The notes under the pieces are model-generated. The model was not told where the DNA came from and ran no database searches. It saw only the letters and a list, made by a program, of their open reading frames with translations. The position numbers and the translations under genes are program-made. A stretch of 64,000 nt of DNA from Chaetoderma sp. LZ-2023a (taxonomy: Eukaryota > Mollusca > Caudofoveata > Chaetodermatida > Chaetodermatidae), in the NCBI GenBank assembly GCA_034401795.1, contig CM067373.1, forward strand, positions 87,195,448 through 87,259,447, given 5' to 3'. This document shows positions 22,203 through 31,999 of the stretch, piece after piece (the first letter of the stretch is position 1; the number at the start of each line of letters is the position of its first letter).

Positions 22203-22569
22203 TTCACCTTTCCAGACTATCCATCCATCAGCTGACCTCGTATGACGTCATAATCAGCTCAGCGCGTGTATGATGACGTCACAATCATTACGTCACAAAC
22301 GGTTCCATATAGACCGTCATCAAATCTCAAATAGTTCGACACGTTGTATGAATTGTATGTCTTTGTAATTCTTTGCGATTTAATAAACATGCCTTAGGCA
22401 GCAACAACACCCAGTCAAATTAGTTTCAAAATATTCACCAACTTACCTGTGTAGTATCTTGGAAATTGATAGTCAGGGTGTTCAGAGATCGATCGATCCC
22501 AACACGAGCGAGGTGTGGGTTCAGCTTAGCTAGAGATGGGCGGGGCATAGCTAAAACCGGAAAGGTCTA
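22203..22569 (+). mobile_element. TGACGTCA-rich MITE, copy C (intron 4)
   Basis: Starts TTCACCTTTCCAGACTATCC and ends AAAACCGGAAAGGTCTA: inverted termini of the family. TGACGTCA occurs near 22242 and 22273. The right arm of the internal palindrome (GGCAGCAACAACACCC ... TTTCAAAATATTC) is at 22397-22437. GATCGATCGATCCCAACACG and GATGGGCGGGGCATAGC follow. Confidence 0.9.
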
Positions 22570-22574
22570 TCGAG

Positions 22575-23480
22575 TATGACGTCATATACTTGAGCGAAAG
22601 ATCGGATCCCTCCATAGCTACAAGAGTTACAGTTAAATCTTGTCCTTTGATATTATAATACTCTCAAAATATATAACGGAATATTATTTACTTCGTAAAG
22701 AATTTATTTTATCAGGAATTTGTCATTGAAAGGGTTGAATGAATGACCTTTACCGTAGGCTTGTGCGATTATTGCTTTGACTGCAATCTAAAAATAGAGG
22801 AGTGGCTTCTTAGAGAATACACCTCTAATCTAATGACGGGCCATCTTATTGCGTCATCATAACGATTACACTGTTACACAGACTCCACTTCGGAGACCAG
22901 ACAGATCCGGACCCAGTCTATCTCCGTAGCGGACTGTAAAAGGAACACTGTAGATCGTGTTGATTTTGATATCATCTTAGCCTCTGTATCACTAGCTTGA
23001 TACAGACTTTAAATCGACTTGATCCATCCAGTGGTTCGTGTTATATCAGCATCAACGCAACGGCAGAGCAAATTCCTGACCTCATTTTGTGTGCGACAGA
23101 TTTGAACAGATTTGAATTTTACGACGAATTCAGAGGGACTATTTTTCTGTTAACTACTTATCATACAGACTACTATATGCTTTATATCATCTCGTTTTAC
23201 GTGAATTAATATTGCCTGGTATGAAGAGAGTAGCGCCCGTGTCCTTTTAAGTTTCAATTCTTTCTACCACCATATTCTGGTAGATATCACTACGCCAATG
23301 GCTACTCAACACATACGAGATACTTTTCTCGATCTCGTATCAAAGGAGATCTCGCGAAATACGAACGCTTTGACTGATCACGATCGATTGTTTAAGAATA
23401 ACCGTGATTACTGACGATTAATCAGCCCCGATACAAATTAGCCAGCCATAGCAACAAAGGCATGCTATGGTGTCTAGAAA
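22575..23480. other. intron 4, no exon recognised
   Basis: One further TGACGTCA near 22578 just outside the MITE. Otherwise no signal. Confidence 0.45.
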
Positions 23481-23488
23481 TTCCGTTT

Positions 23489-23575
23489 GCAGGCCAAGAG
23501 AATGCCTATTTTTGAAAATGTATCATCGAAATATCTGGCTCGACCGTCGAAACGTAACTTTTGAAATATTTCATA
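23489..23575. mobile_element. partial copy of GGCCAAGAGAAG palindromic MITE
   Basis: TGCAGGCCAAGAGAATGCC ... TTTTTGAAAATGTATCATCG matches the left arm and centre of 29393-29500. The right arm is lost. Confidence 0.55.
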
Positions 23576-23690
23576 CAGTAGAAATTATTCACGATTATTC
23601 GGTTATTTAATTCTTAATCATAAAAATTCACGATTTAAAAAATAATCGCGATTTTTTATTTACTCACGTAATGGCGCATAGCTACTTTAC

Positions 23691-23846
23691 CTGCTAGACA
23701 GATTGTGCCTTCAGTTATTGAGAAGTCATCAATGGCCATGTCGCTTTCGCCACTACCTTTCACAGTAGCCTCAAATACCAAGCGGAACATGCTAGGTGTT
23801 GTTTGCACTTGGATCATCGTGAGTTGCCAATTGTTCCCATGATTCC
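23691..23846 (-). CDS. MAM-domain gene exon 4 (end of first MAM domain)
   Basis: 156 bases. Acceptor TTTTTAG, donor GTAAAG. Reads GNHGNNWQLTMIQV ... FRLVFEATVKGSGESDMAID ... ITEGTICLA: the diagnostic MAM ending with W-x-x-x-x-x-x-V, FEA, GD/SD-x-AIDD and the closing Cys. Starts with two bases and ends with one, so phase 1-1. Exon 5 joins in frame. Confidence 0.9.
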
Positions 23847-24354
23847 CTAAAAATGGTCGATAAAATCTATATGCCTTTCCTTTACAAGAGTAATCAAAGA
23901 TTGCATATGCGTACCAGATTCGTGTTTTTTTCTAATGATCAAAAGCAAACGACTTACAATCTCCGTTTTGTTAGAATTGAGAAGCTAGTCTTATCCTAGA
24001 CAATCTCATTCAGACTTTATGCATGTGTGTGATGTATTCTGTTGCGCAATAGTCAATGAGATGCCAACCATCAATTTTAAGATAGTTTAGTACATTCTTT
24101 TCATCTGTGAGAACCAGAGCCGAACTTACGGCTTGAGTTGGGGGTGGGGTGGGTGTGTAAAATTTCTGAAATTCTTACCGGGGTTCCTCGGAACTGTCGG
24201 TAGGATCGCGAGAAAGCTAGGGTTCAGTTTGGATCGTAATGGTGATGGGTTCCCTGAAGTCATAGGCTATGAGATTTGGCCACACCAGTCTTATGCAGTA
24301 GCCTACAGCTCAGAAATAATTTGACATATTTCAAACACAGAATAAAAAAGACAC

Positions 24355-24428
24355 TGTTGAATATATTGAACATAATTGCCTAAGGCAGCAATGCCTTCCA
24401 ATTCAATTATCTTCAAAATATTCAACAG
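24355..24428. mobile_element. solo foldback element (GTTGAATATTTTGAA type)
   Basis: GTTGAATATATTGAACATAA ... CTAAGGCAGCAATG ... TTCAAAATATTCAACAG: about 74 bp with inverted ends. It matches the palindrome inside the CRE MITEs but stands alone here. Confidence 0.75.
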
Positions 24429-24821
24429 AACATTTTTTTTATTGTTCACAATTGTTTTCTTTTGGACACATTTTGACTGATTTATGAGTTGTACTATACG
24501 GGTAGCATCTATGCTAGTATCTTTAAGTTATGCTGGGCCCCAAAATTAAGACAAAAATTAATAATTAATAATTACCGTCTCTACGTTTCGGCTTGGAGCC
24601 TGAGTGAGTGTCTCCTGTGGACACCGATGTTGGTCACCGTTGGTTACCGTGAATACATGGACGTTTTGGTAACGAGTTTGGTCATTCTACGGCCAGTCGA
24701 CGGAGTGTCAACAAATTTTATTAGTAATATTTTACAGCTATATCGGTTTTTCCTGGGCGTCTAGCACACCTATGAAGGTTAATGTAATTACATTTGTAAC
24801 TATGTTTACATTTGAAAATAT

Positions 24822-24893
24822 TAAAGTACGGTGGCTGACTAAGTAAAGCACGGCGGCTGACTAAGTAAAGCACGGCGGCTGACTAAGCAAAGC
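24822..24893 (+). repeat. 22-bp tandem repeat, three copies
   Basis: Unit starts TAAAGCACGGCGGCTGAC and ends TAAG. Copies at 24822, 24844 and 24866 differ at only a few positions. In intron 3 of the MAM gene. Confidence 0.9.
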
Positions 24894-25399
24894 AAAACAG
24901 TTGTTTTGTCATTTGTGCATAGGCCCATAGGTTAGGAGAGACTGGTCAGTTCAAGAGTACGCATATTCGACTAGCATGGGAGATGATCTGTAAAGGTGTT
25001 TGTATTGTGCAAAAAGTAGTGGTATAAAAGACTGCATTGGAGATGAGTGGCTTGCTACAGCGCACTATCCCGCCGTTTTTGGAAACATTGGCAATCATCT
25101 TCGCTCCCTGCCTCTCTCCTCCAAGAGATGTATATGGATACCAGTGTAAAAGCTGGAGAAGTTAACAATAATAGACTGAAATAAAACCAGTATAGATATG
25201 GTGTGAATGGGACCTGGTATCAGGGACTCGATAGATGCCAATCAAACCAAAGCTCAAATAGACCTATACCCACCCAAAATATCCAAGATTCGGAATGCTG
25301 GCCTGTTTCCAACATCGTATGATCGTAGTTGTATATTATAACATAGGTATACACTGGTGTATGTATTTTATGAAAACACCACAGTCATAATACAGATAC

Positions 25400-25609
25400 C
25401 TGCTTTATTGAATATTTCCACCTGTCTTCCTGGGCCTCCTCCTGTTGCGTCCTCTAAATAGACTGTCAATGTTCCCATTTGATTACCAAACATATGAGTC
25501 CAGAATTGTACACATATAGGCGAGTTGTTGATATTAACATGGTAACCTGACCTCAGACGAGCGATATCCCCACTTTGTTGTCCGCTTCCATCAGCATACA
25601 TAAAGTGAC
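25400..25609 (-). CDS. MAM-domain gene exon 3 (middle of first MAM domain)
   Basis: 210 bases. Acceptor TTTGTCTTCAG, donor GTATCT. Reads GHFMYADGS ... GDIARLRSGYHV ... CVQFWTHMFGNQMGTLTVYL, matching the MAM centre (GHYMYxExS, A-x-L-x-S, CLxFWYHMxGxxxGTLxVY). Phase 1-1, joining exon 2 through a Gly codon (G+GT) and exon 4 through a second Gly codon. Confidence 0.93.
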
Positions 25610-25688
25610 CTGAAGACAAATTAAACTTTTGACACTTACAAACACGAAATGACAAATACGCTATGATGTAATGAATAGTACGTAAAGT

Positions 25689-25753
25689 ACTTTGAAACTA
25701 ATTTAGCTCGTACCTTTTGTTGCATATAAAATAAGTTTCAAAATATTTGACAG
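25689..25753. mobile_element. solo foldback element, degraded
   Basis: TTTGAAACTAATTTAGC ... ATAAGTTTCAAAATATTTGACAG: inverted arms of the same palindrome as 24355-24428, with a different centre. Confidence 0.65.
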
Positions 25754-26043
25754 CTTTCCTGTAAATTTAACAGGTTAGCGTCTATAACTAATGCCATGAA
25801 CTGTCAACTCATTATCAAATTATTCTATTTTAAAACGGGAGTCAGAATGAAATGTAGATGCCCTTAGAGGTTATTTTTTGTATTTCGCATGCGAATATAA
25901 TGATATGGGGCTTCAAATACCTGTCAAATAATGCTATTTGTGCAGGGACGCCAAAGTGATGGAATTTAGGTATGACATTTCCATAGCTGTCAAACCATCT
26001 GGTCTAAACAACATCTGTACTAAACACTAGCGCAAGCACTTAC

Positions 26044-26199
26044 CGGTAGCAGTTCTGTATGTGTGGTCCACGTCCGGTCCAGTCTGGCTGTTTGGTGTAG
26101 GCCCGGACAGCTGTGTCCAGCTAAAGGTGTCCGCACCATCCTGTTCGAATTCACATATCCTCGCATCCTCAAATGTACACATAGAGCCAATGAAGGGGG
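26044..26199 (-). CDS. MAM-domain gene exon 2 (start of first MAM domain)
   Basis: 156 bases. Acceptor TTGCCTATTGTCCAG, donor GTAAGT. Reads APFIGSMCTFEDARICEFEQ ... FSWTQLSGPTPNSQTGP ... DHTY, the standard MAM opening (Cys-x-FE, Cys-x-F-x-QD, DF-x-W, TGP-x-x-DHT). Phase 1-1; the first codon (Ala) is completed by the final G of exon 1, so the mature protein would begin a few residues before the MAM domain. Confidence 0.93.
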
Positions 26200-26234
26200 C
26201 TGGACAATAGGCAAATAACATAAATACTCGTAAT

Positions 26235-26637
26235 GACCCTTTCCCGTTTATTCATCAATCATATGACGTCATAATCAAGTACGTGACGTGTAGGATGGCG
26301 TAATGCTCAATTACGTCATGGGTTACATAATTAGGGTTCATCACGAACGCTTAATCGATGAAGGCCTAAGAGTTGTTGCAGGAATCGTAAGTATTTACTA
26401 TTTTAAAAATCATCCAATTGAATATGTTGTAACTAATTGGACCGGGTACTGTTGCTGCCATAGGCAGAAACAGCACCCAGACAAATTATTTTCAAAATAT
26501 TCAACAGCTACACGTAAAGTTTTCTGGAAATTGAAATTCAGAGAATACAGGGGTCAATCGATCCCAAAACGGGCAAAGAGGGTGTGTAGCTTATATTAGC
26601 TAGGGATGGGCGGGGCATAGGTAAAACTGGATTCCTC
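26235..26637 (+). mobile_element. TGACGTCA-rich MITE, copy D (intron 1)
   Basis: Starts GACCCTTTCCCGTTTATTC, with TGACGTCA near 26264. It carries the most complete internal palindrome (26417-26507: TTGAATATGTTGTAACTAAT with TTTTCAAAATATTCAACAG, centre CTGCCATAGGCAG). It ends GATGGGCGGGGCATAGG ... AACTGGATTCCTCCA. About 35 bases upstream of exon 2. Confidence 0.85.
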
Positions 26638-26704
26638 CATTGCCATTGCAGATACTTTTGAAAGATTTAGTGACGTGGTCACAGGAACCACCAGCCCAGT
26701 TTCG

Positions 26705-26706
<2 letters not shown>

Positions 26707-26745
<39 letters not shown>

Positions 26746-26950
26746 TATAATAATTATAATAATCTTCCTTTATTGGGGGTATATCATCAGTGGCCTGATC
26801 TACCCAAGGCACTCATAGAACAAATTTATGTACACTATGTATAGTTCATAATTAAACCATGTACAGTTGATAATTACACTATATACAGGATGAGTTAATT
26901 ACGATATGTGAATAAACAGCAGTAGACAATCAATTTACTTATTAATATAT
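26707..26950 (-). mobile_element. 3'-truncated CR1/L2-type LINE tail with (ATT)n
   Basis: On minus the sequence GGTAGATCAGGCCACTGATG, then TATACCCCC, CAATAAAGGAAG and an ATT-repeat tail (26707-26762). It has the same architecture as the 3' end of the LINE at 10404-10445, including the small ATCAG/CTGAT hairpin. Only the last 100-250 bp of the element are present, as expected for 5'-truncated insertions. In intron 1. Confidence 0.7.
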
Positions 26951-27590
26951 AATATTCAGTTAGAGTTGCACGGTTTCTTCGATATTTCTAGATATCACGA
27001 TTCATTATAATATCGCGATAATTTACGATATAAAATATCGAAAAATGGTGAAAACCTTAAGCACAACAGCGATTGCCACCATCTCGGTTCGTAGATACTG
27101 GTTCATAAATTCCAAGGTGGCAGCGCCAGGAGAAATGTTACAACTCATTTGAATGACGAAATCTCGTCCATATTTTAGTGTATACGGTCGTCAGTAATTT
27201 ATTTGTACTAAATTTGAAGCATAAGTCAAACTACGGTCAAATATTTGGCAAAGGTTAACGGAATTGAAAATTGTGTGTTCAAAACAGTGGCACGAAATCA
27301 CGATCATCTAACGTCGCCAATTCGCATAAATCGCATTTTGGCGTTGTGGTTCGTGGTTAGTGGTTCGTGATAGCGAACCAAGTCAATAAATTCATTATCC
27401 CGTCGGTTTCGAAAACGCACCCATGATATGGACGAGGGAAAGTGGGTGGAGAGAATCGTCAAAGACTAGATCAGTGGAATGGCTCGAAATTTAAAGATAC
27501 AAAGATATGAGAATGTGGCAATATACAAGTCCTGTTTTGAGATTGAGAGTCAGATGGTTACCAGAACGCGTATCAGCAGCCATGTCGTCA
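26951..27590. other. intron 1, no exon recognised
   Basis: AT-rich; contains short ATATCGCGATA-like palindromes at about 26990-27050. Confidence 0.5.
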
Positions 27591-27591
27591 A

Positions 27592-27938
27592 TGGACCTTT
27601 CCAGTTTATCCACCCATCATCTGACGTCATATGGCGTTATAATCAACTAACTGATGTGTAGGATGACATCATAATTAATTATGGCATGAATGACTCGAGT
27701 TAGTCCGTCTTTAACGCGTAAGTGTCAGGCACGAATTGTATGTCCATTTAATAGCTTAATTCTGTTGAATATTTTGAAATTAATTTGACCCAGTCAAATT
27801 AGTGTAAAAATATTCAACAGCTTACCTGTATTTTTTTCTGGAAATGGATAGTGAGACAGTACAGGGATCGATCGATCCCAACGTGAGCAATGTGTGGGAG
27901 CTTAGCTAAAGATGGGTGGGGCTCAGGAAAACAGGTTA
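27592..27938 (+). mobile_element. TGACGTCA-rich MITE, copy E (intron 1)
   Basis: Best-preserved left terminus: TGGACCTTTCCAGTTTATCC. TGACGTCA near 27624, internal palindrome 27769-27825 shortened to its arms, GATCGATCGATCCCAACG near 27867, and the GATGGGTGGGGCTC block. The right terminus is degraded. Confidence 0.85.
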
Positions 27939-29087
27939 TTTTGATTCTATGGAGTTTGGTTGCTTAAGTCGCCTATACCAAACACTTATTAAAAGCCATT
28001 GTAGAAACAGAAATCTGTCCGTTGTTGCAGATTACGTAGGTTACTTTAATTAATTACAGGATAATGGCAATACAAGCAGGCCGGGGAACTCCGGGTTCTC
28101 ATGACTATCAAGATATCTGTCATATGACGGATTGACAATCAGAGTAGACTAGGACTGCTTTATTAGTTGTCAACTACACCTATAAAACTGAGGGCAGTTA
28201 TCGATTTTGTTTTGTATTTGGATATCCCTCCAATCGATGCAGCGATTGCCACCATGCAACACCCCCATACGTTATGATTGCCCCCGCTGAACCAAACTCA
28301 GTGAAGTTAGCTGGATATTTGATCTTGGATATTTAATAATGCTATTCAACAGCCAGTATTCACAATCCAACTAACGTCACTGAGTCTATGAAATTTAGGC
28401 TCCTTTATAGCTGCGACACGCAACTATAACATAAACCTGCCTGCATGCCTGTCTGCCTGGATATCAGCCCGCCGGCCTGCCTGCCTGCTGGCCTACCTGC
28501 CGGTAGTTCAAATTCTGATAGCTCATTTCCACTTGTTAAGCTAGTTTCACGTACTAATTAACTTGTTGGCCCAGATTCGCTTCGTTCACACGTAATCTGG
28601 AAATGGGGGAAATGTGTACCAGTACTAATAACAGCTCTAATCACAAAGTAATCACATAGATTTGAGCTTGAAACTGGAACATTCTAAGTAGGTTAATTCT
28701 GATTAACCGATTCAACGCTGCAGTCCAGAGAAAGTATTTACTATATTGAGAATAGTCTGTGGAATATTATGACATTAATTTTACCTCCTGTCTAATTTAC
28801 TTCCTAATATTAAGAATTTTAGACAAATTCACAATCTTGGCAGTTTATACACCTTAAAATTGTGATACTGGTATATTAGAGTTAACCACTCTATGCTTAG
28901 AGTTTCAACTGCTATCTTTCCCAAATCGACACATTTTTCACTAATAAATAAACATTGTGTTGATTACCTCGAACCTAATTAGATAGCTAGATAGATAGAT
29001 AGTTTAAAAACCAAACATAAAGTATACATCCATAAGTACACTACGACCGCCCTACCCCTTTCCAAGAACTTAGCTGTTTTTGTAATT
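27939..29087. other. intron 1, no exon recognised
   Basis: Imperfect CTGC/CTGCC repeat at about 28436-28503 and a short TAGA run at 28980-29002. Otherwise unique-looking DNA. Confidence 0.5.
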
Positions 29088-29260
29088 ACACCACCACCAC
29101 CACCACCACCACCACCACCACCACCACCACCACCACCACCACCACCACCGCCGCCAACAACAACAACAACAACAACAACAACACTAACACCATCATCAAC
29201 ATCAACATCAACACCAACACCCCCACCACTATCAACACCAACACCACAACCCCTCGGCGA
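29088..29260 (+). repeat. (CAC)n, (CAA)n, (CAT)n compound microsatellite
   Basis: CCA/CAC for about 62 bp, then CAACAA, then CATCAA/CACCAA. The Gly/Val-rich frames on minus are translations of it. Confidence 0.95.
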
Positions 29261-29392
29261 CATCGTAAAACAACTAAGCTTTCAAATCCAACAGATTCCA
29301 TTCTAAAATGATGACCACCCATCTTAGAGCTCGAATCATCATCAGTTTGTTTAAGAAAAGTTTTAATATCTCATAGAAAATATCCATTTGCA

Positions 29393-29500
29393 GACCAAGA
29401 GATTTTTTCCTTGAAAGTGTATCACTGGAATGACGGGCTCTGTTATCGAGACACTCATTACAGTGGTAAATTTGTGAAAATAGTCTTCTCTTGGTCTGCA
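29393..29500. mobile_element. short palindromic MITE, copy in intron 1
   Basis: GCAGACCAAGAGATTTTTTC ... CACTGGAATGACGGGCTCTG ... GAAAATAGTCTTCTCTTGGTC. Ends are inverted repeats; the centre matches 10217-10321 closely. Confidence 0.8.
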
Positions 29501-29603
29501 TATGGATATATATCAAGACCACTGCAGAAGCCGTTTCTGGCCAGGCTGAGTGTTAAAAAGCGTTAGACTGTTAAGAAACCGTCATCATTTACCCTCAAAT
29601 GCA

Positions 29604-29958
29604 ATGGATGAATCCACTTTTAGCCATGCCCCGCCCATCTCTAGCTAGCTCAGCACACGCTTTGCCCGTGTAGAGATCGATCAAACCCTGAGCTCGCAAA
29701 ATCTCAATTTCCACAAACTATACTGGCAATCTATTGAATATTTTGAAACTAATTTAACTGGGTACTGTTGCTGCCTATGGCCTTTGCAGCGCCATGTCAA
29801 ATTAGTTTCGAAATATTCAACAGAATGGTTAGTAAGAAGTAAGAACATATAATTCGTACATATAACAGACTATAAGAGTTCATTACAGACTTACATGCGG
29901 CATTCATGACGTATTTTAATTGTAACGTCAGCCTACTTGTGACAGTTGATTATGACGG
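29604..29958 (-). mobile_element. TGACGTCA-rich MITE, copy F (intron 1)
   Basis: Reverse orientation: ATCCACTTTTAGCCATGCC, GAGATCGATC, palindrome at 29733-29823 (GAATATTTTGAAACTAATTT with AAATTAGTTTCGAAATATTC), then degraded CRE motifs (ATGACGTATT, TAACGTCAGC). It stops abruptly about 95 bases from exon 1. Confidence 0.85.
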
Positions 29959-30052
29959 TTTAGCCAAAGGTGTATAAGGTATCGATTTACTAAAAGAAAA
30001 ATAACGTTAGATGAAGTCAGTTTGGTCAACATTTAGATACAGTTGCACTTAC

Positions 30053-30119
30053 CTGCATGGCCTAAATCTAGGGAGTGCAACGAAAACAACACCCCGAAAA
30101 CTGCAAATAGCGTCTCCAT
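30053..30119 (-). CDS. MAM-domain gene exon 1 (signal peptide)
   Basis: Coding part of exon 1: METLFAVFGVLFSLHS then LDLGHA, a short hydrophobic signal peptide with a likely cleavage after Ala-22 (GHA). Donor CAG|GTAAGT is a consensus site. It ends with one base of the next codon, fitting exon 2. The ATG at 30117-30119 is preceded by CAAA and lies about 37 bases downstream of a TATA box, so it is the natural start. Confidence 0.85.
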
Positions 30120-30155
30120 TTTGTACGTCGGCTGCGGTATCTGCGATTTAGTCGA

Positions 30156-30163
30156 CTTTTATA
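30156..30163 (-). promoter_or_regulatory. TATA box of the MAM-domain gene
   Basis: TATAAAAG on the minus strand. With initiation about 30 bases downstream (near 30126-30132) the 5' leader would be only some 10 nucleotides. Confidence 0.55.
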
Positions 30164-30169
30164 GCATTT

Positions 30170-31080
30170 ATTATGTGTGTTATAGGCAAATCGAATTTAA
30201 TCAAATACTCTTTGATCACTCTTTATCGGACCCGCCTATCAGAGCACCTTTACGTGACTCAGAGTGACGTATTTTGTACGAGCCGCTATCAGACAGGCGT
30301 GCCATAATTTAGAAAAATACGGTTGCTAAGAGTTGCCTTAAACAGCAGTAGCTTTCAGCAATGTGTTTTCTAAAATAAACAACAGTATTATTTATTGCAC
30401 ATATAAATAATTAAATGTGAAACATCGACAGTAAACTGGTTAATCCGCTAATCATAATATATCCGATAGCCCATTAACGAGAGATAGAAATGGCGAGAGG
30501 GAGAGAAAGAAGGGGAGAATAGATAGTGAGAGAGATAGGTGTGGGGGAGTAAGAGCGTTGGAGGACGAATGTAAGTGTCATAGATGGAATGCGCGTTATA
30601 TCTGCCTAACAATTCTACCTTAAGTCATCAATAAAGCGATCTATCATAGCACACCTTTCGTACAAGAGATACATGTTTTAGTCGCCATGCCGGTGTCAAA
30701 TTGCCGACATATCATATCAAAGTAACATATGGTTGCTGGGTTGTTCTTGATCGCCATCTCCAGCCTGGTAGACTCACCTCCTTGACGAGACGGTCCTTTC
30801 TCACGAGTAAGGATGGAGGGATATTTAATGGCTTGAGAGGTAAATTGTTCAATGGACGAATGAATGAACAATTAATGGAGGGAGTTAACTCTACATAAAA
30901 CCTTTAATTTTCAAATTAAATTAAAAGATGAACTGGTGTTCATTTTTCAAAAAGTTCGGTGAAAGATGTTGCAGTCACATACAGCAACATTGTCAACCAA
31001 AATTGCTGGAAATTGTACACCAGTTTCTCTGTTATTGACGCAGTAAAGGAGAGAATATTGACATCAGAGTGGTAAGGCTT
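30170..31080. other. upstream of MAM gene, no gene seen
   Basis: Purine-rich GAGAGA-like stretch at about 30478-30550. Opposing frames at 30644-30898 lack support. Confidence 0.5.
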
Positions 31081-31081
31081 A

Positions 31082-31690
31082 ATGAACATAAGATTGACTC
31101 AGCCATGGGAAGGAAAGGACGAATACATAGGCGTGTTGGATGACGGATGGATGGATAGGTGGGTGCTTGGTGGGTGGGTGTGTGGTGTGTGGATAGATTG
31201 CTGGATGGACTGCTCGATGGATTGCTGGATGGGTGAATTGCCGGATGGATGGATGGGCGGGCGGGCGGGTGGGCAGGCGTACGGACGGGCACACGATTGA
31301 CTCAGCCATAGGAACGAAAGAACGAATACATGGGCGTGTTGGTGTGTGCATCAGATTGGATGAGTGTGTGGATTGGATGATGTATGTATGGATGGATGGA
31401 TGGGTGTATGGTTGGTGGTTGGTGGTTGGTGGTTGGTGGTTGGTGGGTAGGTGTGTGGTGTGTGGATAGATTGCTGGATGGACTGCTCGATGGTTTGCTG
31501 AATGGGTGGATTGCTGGTTGGATGGATGGGCGGGCGTGCGGACGAGGAGCCGGGTGAACGAGCGTAGGGACGGATGAATGTAGGGATGGAAGGATAGATG
31601 GATGGATGATTGAATGGATGAGTGGATGGACGGACGTACGGACGGACGGACGGGCGTGCTGGCGGGCGAGCGAACCGATGCACATTTGGC
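31082..31690 (+). repeat. degenerate GGAT/GGAC/GGTT repeats, partly duplicated
   Basis: Two related blocks. Both open with AGATTGACTCAGCCAT-type sequence (31089 and 31293) followed by GGAAnGAAnGGACGAATACAT and then long GGATGGAT, GGTTGGTGGTT and GGCGGGCG runs. The long His/Pro/Ser-rich minus frames here are repeat translations, not a protein. Confidence 0.9.
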
Positions 31691-31789
31691 TATATATTGG
31701 GTATTGGCATCCAAAACATATTAGACACAAGATATTGTACATTTCAAAAACTATACGCACGATCAGATACACATTACCATGAGTTATTG

Positions 31790-31985
31790 GGTGTGAATAG
31801 CCAATGTCCAGCAGTTCTTGAATATGTTCAACTGTTTTTAGATATGCCTGTCCATCAGCTCTTGGATAGGCCTGTGCATCATCTCATGGATATAGTTGTC
31901 CTACATTTTTTGATATAGGCGTTTCCAATAGTTCATGGGTATAATGTCTAGTAGCTTTTGGACAGAATGTGTTGAATCACTTCAA
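31790..31985 (+). repeat. short diverged tandem repeat
   Basis: Roughly 35-bp units around TGTCCATCAGCTCTTGGATA (see GTCCAGCAGTTCTTGAATAT, GTGCATCATCTCATGGATAT, TTTCCAATAGTTCATGGGTA). Only moderate similarity between units. Confidence 0.6.
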
Positions 31986-31999
31986 GATATTACAATTTA

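Larger units (their letters stand above)
17497..30119 (-). other. MAM-domain gene locus (seven exons)
   Basis: Assembled from exons 30053-30119, 26044-26199, 25400-25609, 23691-23846, 21302-21523, 18256-18357 and 17497-17765. The exon lengths sum to 1182 bases, exactly 394 codons with no internal stop. Order of parts: signal peptide, complete MAM domain (about 165 residues), Ser/Thr-rich linker, incomplete MAM domain. MAM domains mediate adhesion or receptor dimerisation at the cell surface, so the product is probably secreted or membrane-bound. I see no transmembrane segment among these exons. All six internal junctions are phase 1, the class typical of shuffled extracellular modules. I did not find a name for the gene. 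Intron 1 (3.8 kb) carries three of the CRE MITEs. Confidence 0.85.

Noticed and set aside
31032..31772. His/Pro/Ser-rich minus frames up to 211 codons
   Set aside because: Repeat translation of GGAT/GGAC/GGTT DNA; three overlapping frames look alike, as expected for a tetranucleotide repeat.
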